43,827 nucleotides of DNA from CAZMGG01 sp964565715 (GTDB lineage: Bacteria > Planctomycetota > UBA1135 > UBA2386): assembly GCA_964565715.1 (NCBI GenBank), contig CAZMGG010000037.1:1-43827 (forward strand), in the 5' to 3' direction. Of this stretch, positions 41,856 through 43,827 are shown piece after piece. Both the position numbers and the translations under genes were made by a program. Under the pieces are notes generated by a model. The model saw only the letters and a program-made list of their open reading frames with translations. It was not told the origin of the DNA and did no database searches. Position 1 is the stretch's first letter, and each line of letters begins with the position of its first letter.

Positions 41856-43040
41856 ATGGCTTGGCGGCAGATTCTGGATGACGGCGATCTCTTCTCAGGC
41901 GCAATGACCACGGTGGGCGGCGGCTCTGGAACCGCCACCGCCGGCTCCGCCACGACGCTGGCCCGGTCCGACCACAGGCACGCATTCGTGCCCGAGGAGG
42001 ACCTGGACATGCAGGGGTATCGGCTGACGAACCTGCCGACTCCTGTGAGCGCGAGCGAAGCGGCGACGGTGGGCTACGTCGACGCGAAGGTGCAGGGCTT
42101 CACGGTGAAGACACCGTGCCGCGTGGCGACCACGGCGAACATCACGCTGAGCGGCACGCAGACCATCGACGGCGTGTCGGTGGTCGCCAACGACCGCGTG
42201 CTGGTGAAGGACCAGAGCACCGGGAGCCAGAACGGCATCTACGTCTGCCAGGCGGGTGCGTGGAACCGGGCGACCGACGCGGACATCTCCAGCGAGGTGG
42301 TAAGCGGCATCTCGGTGCAGGTGAACGAGGGCACGGTCAACGCCGACACGACGTGGGTCCTGACGACCAATGACCCGATCACGCTGGGCACGACGGCGCT
42401 GACCTTCACACAGTTCAGTGGTGCGGGCCAGATCACGGCCGGCGCGGCGCTGACGAAGAGCGGCAACACGCTCGACTGGAACCCGGACAACAGCACGCTG
42501 GAGGTCAACGCCGACGCGGCCCGCATCAAGGCGCTGGGCATCACCAACAGCCACATCAGCGCCAGCGCAGGAATCGCGCTGTCGAAGCTGGCGACGGACC
42601 CGCTGGCGCGTGCGAACCACACCGGCACGCAGACGGCCGCCACGATCTCGGACTTCACCAGCGCGGTGCAGGGCACCGCGGTCGGCGGCGACCTGACCGG
42701 CACGGTCAGCAACGCGCAGATCGCCGCCGGCGCGATCATGAACGCGGACATCAACGCCAGCGCGGCGATCGCGCTGAGCAAGCTCGCCACCGACCCGCTG
42801 GCTCGCGCCAACCATACCGGCACCCAGCTCGCGAGCACCATCAGCAACTTCGACACGCAGGTGCGCACGTCGCGGCTGGACCAGATGGCGGCGCCGACGG
42901 CGAGCGTGGACTTCAGCAACGCCAGCGCCACGATCAACGGCCTGAAGCCGGTCAGCTACACCACGGCGGGCCGGCCGACCGAGCAGACCGGCCGAATCAT
43001 CCACGACAGCACCATCAACCGGCTGATGGTGAGCCGGTAG
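41856..43040 (+). CDS. Tail fibre protein
   Basis: The 394-residue protein has typical fibre sequence: LARSDHRHAF, a phage-fibre motif of the form AATVGYVDAK (about 63-72), then a Thr/Ser/Asn-rich shaft. Two 24-residue repeats at 42561-42632 and 42756-42827 contain SASAGIALSKLATDPLARAN or the close form SASAAIALSKLATDPLARAN, ending HTGTQ. It would be a trimer that touches the host. GGGAGG lies 13 bases before the ATG. Confidence 0.82.
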   Translation: MAWRQILDDGDLFSGAMTTVGGGSGTATAGSATTLARSDHRHAFVPEEDLDMQGYRLTNLPTPVSASEAATVGYVDAKVQGFTVKTPCRVATTANITLSGTQTIDGVSVVANDRVLVKDQSTGSQNGIYVCQAGAWNRATDADISSEVVSGISVQVNEGTVNADTTWVLTTNDPITLGTTALTFTQFSGAGQITAGAALTKSGNTLDWNPDNSTLEVNADAARIKALGITNSHISASAGIALSKLATDPLARANHTGTQTAATISDFTSAVQGTAVGGDLTGTVSNAQIAAGAIMNADINASAAIALSKLATDPLARANHTGTQLASTISNFDTQVRTSRLDQMAAPTASVDFSNASATINGLKPVSYTTAGRPTEQTGRIIHDSTINRLMVSR

Positions 43041-43045
43041 GCCAC

Positions 43046-43675
43046 ATGGGGCTGGCGGATCGGGTGCGGCAGCGGGAGGCCATGGAGCGCGGTGAGATCC
43101 CGCCGCCTCCTGCGCTTCCGCTCCCGCCCGCAGAGCCCCGGGTGCTGCTGCTGCGCCACGACACGCCGACGCCCCCTCCGCCGCCGCCGGCAGAACCGCC
43201 AGCCCCGCCGCCGGAGCACGTCCACGAATGGGTCCCGGACGAGGTCGCCGGCTACGCGACGTGCGCGTGCGGGAGGACGGCTCGTCTGGTGGAGAAGGCG
43301 CAGCGATCGGCTCCGGAGCAGGCGCCGGCTGCCGCCCCGTCGGCGCCACCGCCACCTGCCCCAGCGGCGGCGGATGCCTCACCGCCAGCTCCTTCGCCCA
43401 AGCCGCCGCCTGCAGCCGCTCCACCCCAGGCCCCGTCTGCCGGCGATCGAGTGGTCGGGACCATCACGCGGCAGATGCCGGTCAGCGTGCCGGTGACCGC
43501 GCGCGAGTTCCTGGCCATCGCACGGCACGAGGCCGAGGCACTGCACAACGCGATCATCGACCTGGCGCAGCGCCTCGGCGCCGGCGCGCCGACGATCATG
43601 CTGGCGGCGCAGATGGCGATCGACACTGCCCTGCGCGCTGAGCGGGCCCGGGCGGAGCGGGAGGCGCAGCTGTGA
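43046..43675 (+). CDS. Proline-rich protein, fibre region
   Basis: The 209-residue protein has two Pro/Ala-rich low-complexity stretches (about 18-57 and 92-132) around a small motif CACG, then a helical C-terminus (FLAIARHEAEALHNAIIDLA). It might be a linker or assembly protein. No family is recognised. Confidence 0.55.
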   Translation: MGLADRVRQREAMERGEIPPPPALPLPPAEPRVLLLRHDTPTPPPPPPAEPPAPPPEHVHEWVPDEVAGYATCACGRTARLVEKAQRSAPEQAPAAAPSAPPPPAPAAADASPPAPSPKPPPAAAPPQAPSAGDRVVGTITRQMPVSVPVTAREFLAIARHEAEALHNAIIDLAQRLGAGAPTIMLAAQMAIDTALRAERARAEREAQL

Positions 43676-43827
43676 CGTGGCGCCAGTTGGTCGACGACGA
43701 GGACGTCGCCCTGACGCCGACCGCGGACAAGGTTCCGCTCGCCGACGGCAGCGGAAAGCTGCGGCTCGACTGGCTCGGCAGCACGCTGACCAACTGGGAC
43801 AGCGCCATGGCGGCGATGCGCGCCAAC
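43672..43827 (+). CDS. Partial fibre-like protein, 3' end outside window
   Basis: The GTG at 43672 overlaps the previous stop. The 52 residues seen begin MTWRQLVDDEDV, similar to MAWRQILDDGDL of the fibre at 41856, so this may be a second fibre or a related short protein. The gene runs off the window end. Confidence 0.55.
   Translation, partial: MTWRQLVDDEDVALTPTADKVPLADGSGKLRLDWLGSTLTNWDSAMAAMRAN

Noticed and set aside
1..43827. tRNA, rRNA, integrase or lysis genes
   Set aside because: None was recognised on either strand; they may lie outside the window.

Overview
The window is a stretch of a high-GC, tightly packed tailed-phage genome (siphovirus-like; possibly a prophage or metagenomic phage contig). 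Nearly all genes lie on the plus strand and overlap by 4 bases or less. I recognise terminase, portal, minor head, scaffold, capsid, connector, tail tube, frameshifted tail chaperone, tape measure, and a distal tail module of DUF2460, DUF2163, NlpC/P60 and tip-protein type. That tail module resembles those of proteobacterial siphophages and gene transfer agents, so a high-GC proteobacterial-type host is the best guess, but the host is not proven. No integrase, lysis gene, polymerase, tRNA or rRNA is visible.

The notable content is a phage-encoded, single-effector CRISPR system. At 975-2813 lies a 612-residue Cas12 effector with the layout of Cas12m (type V-M, formerly V-U1/C2c4), with an apparently complete RuvC triad (D299, E469, D556) and a zinc ribbon. 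It is followed 29 bases later by a CRISPR array (2843-3586, 11 repeats). A second array (21242-21861, 9 repeats) lies 18 kb away on the minus strand, inside the head gene cluster and behind a minus-strand HTH gene. No cas1 or cas2 is present. The 36-base repeats are not uniform. They fall into five classes whose differences are coordinated: bases 8-11 always pair with 20-23 (AGCC/GGCT, ACCC/GGGT, AGCG/CGCT, AGGG/CCCT), and base 19 always pairs with base 29 within a second stem 14-19/29-34. The two stems interleave, so the repeat RNA is predicted to fold as an H-type pseudoknot kept by compensatory change. One repeat class is identical in both arrays.

Layout: 1-3600 small genes, Cas12m effector and array 1; 3619-6637 zinc finger, RusA resolvase, HNH nuclease and a C5 cytosine methyltransferase; 6709-7116 a minus-strand XRE-type repressor and a divergent control region with a nested dyad; 7117-9953 small unknown genes and an HD-domain phosphohydrolase; 9950-13306 a recombination module (YqaJ-type exonuclease, RecT-like annealing protein, SMC/RecF-like ATPase); 13307-13536 a non-coding stretch filled with hairpins; 13537-15911 zinc-ribbon proteins and a ParB-methyltransferase fusion; 15844-21197 packaging and head genes; 21198-22663 array 2 and its flanking minus-strand regulator; 22775-24929 scaffold, capsid and a capsid accessory protein, ended by a strong terminator; 25035-29585 a 1516-residue protein with nine FN3-like domains; 29578-43827 connectors, tail and fibre genes, the last one cut by the window end.

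Taken together, the early genes replicate and recombine phage DNA and shield it by methylation. The Cas12m-like effector with two arrays probably acts against competing mobile DNA or host genes. The targets cannot be told from the sequence alone, and no spacer was seen to match elsewhere in the window.
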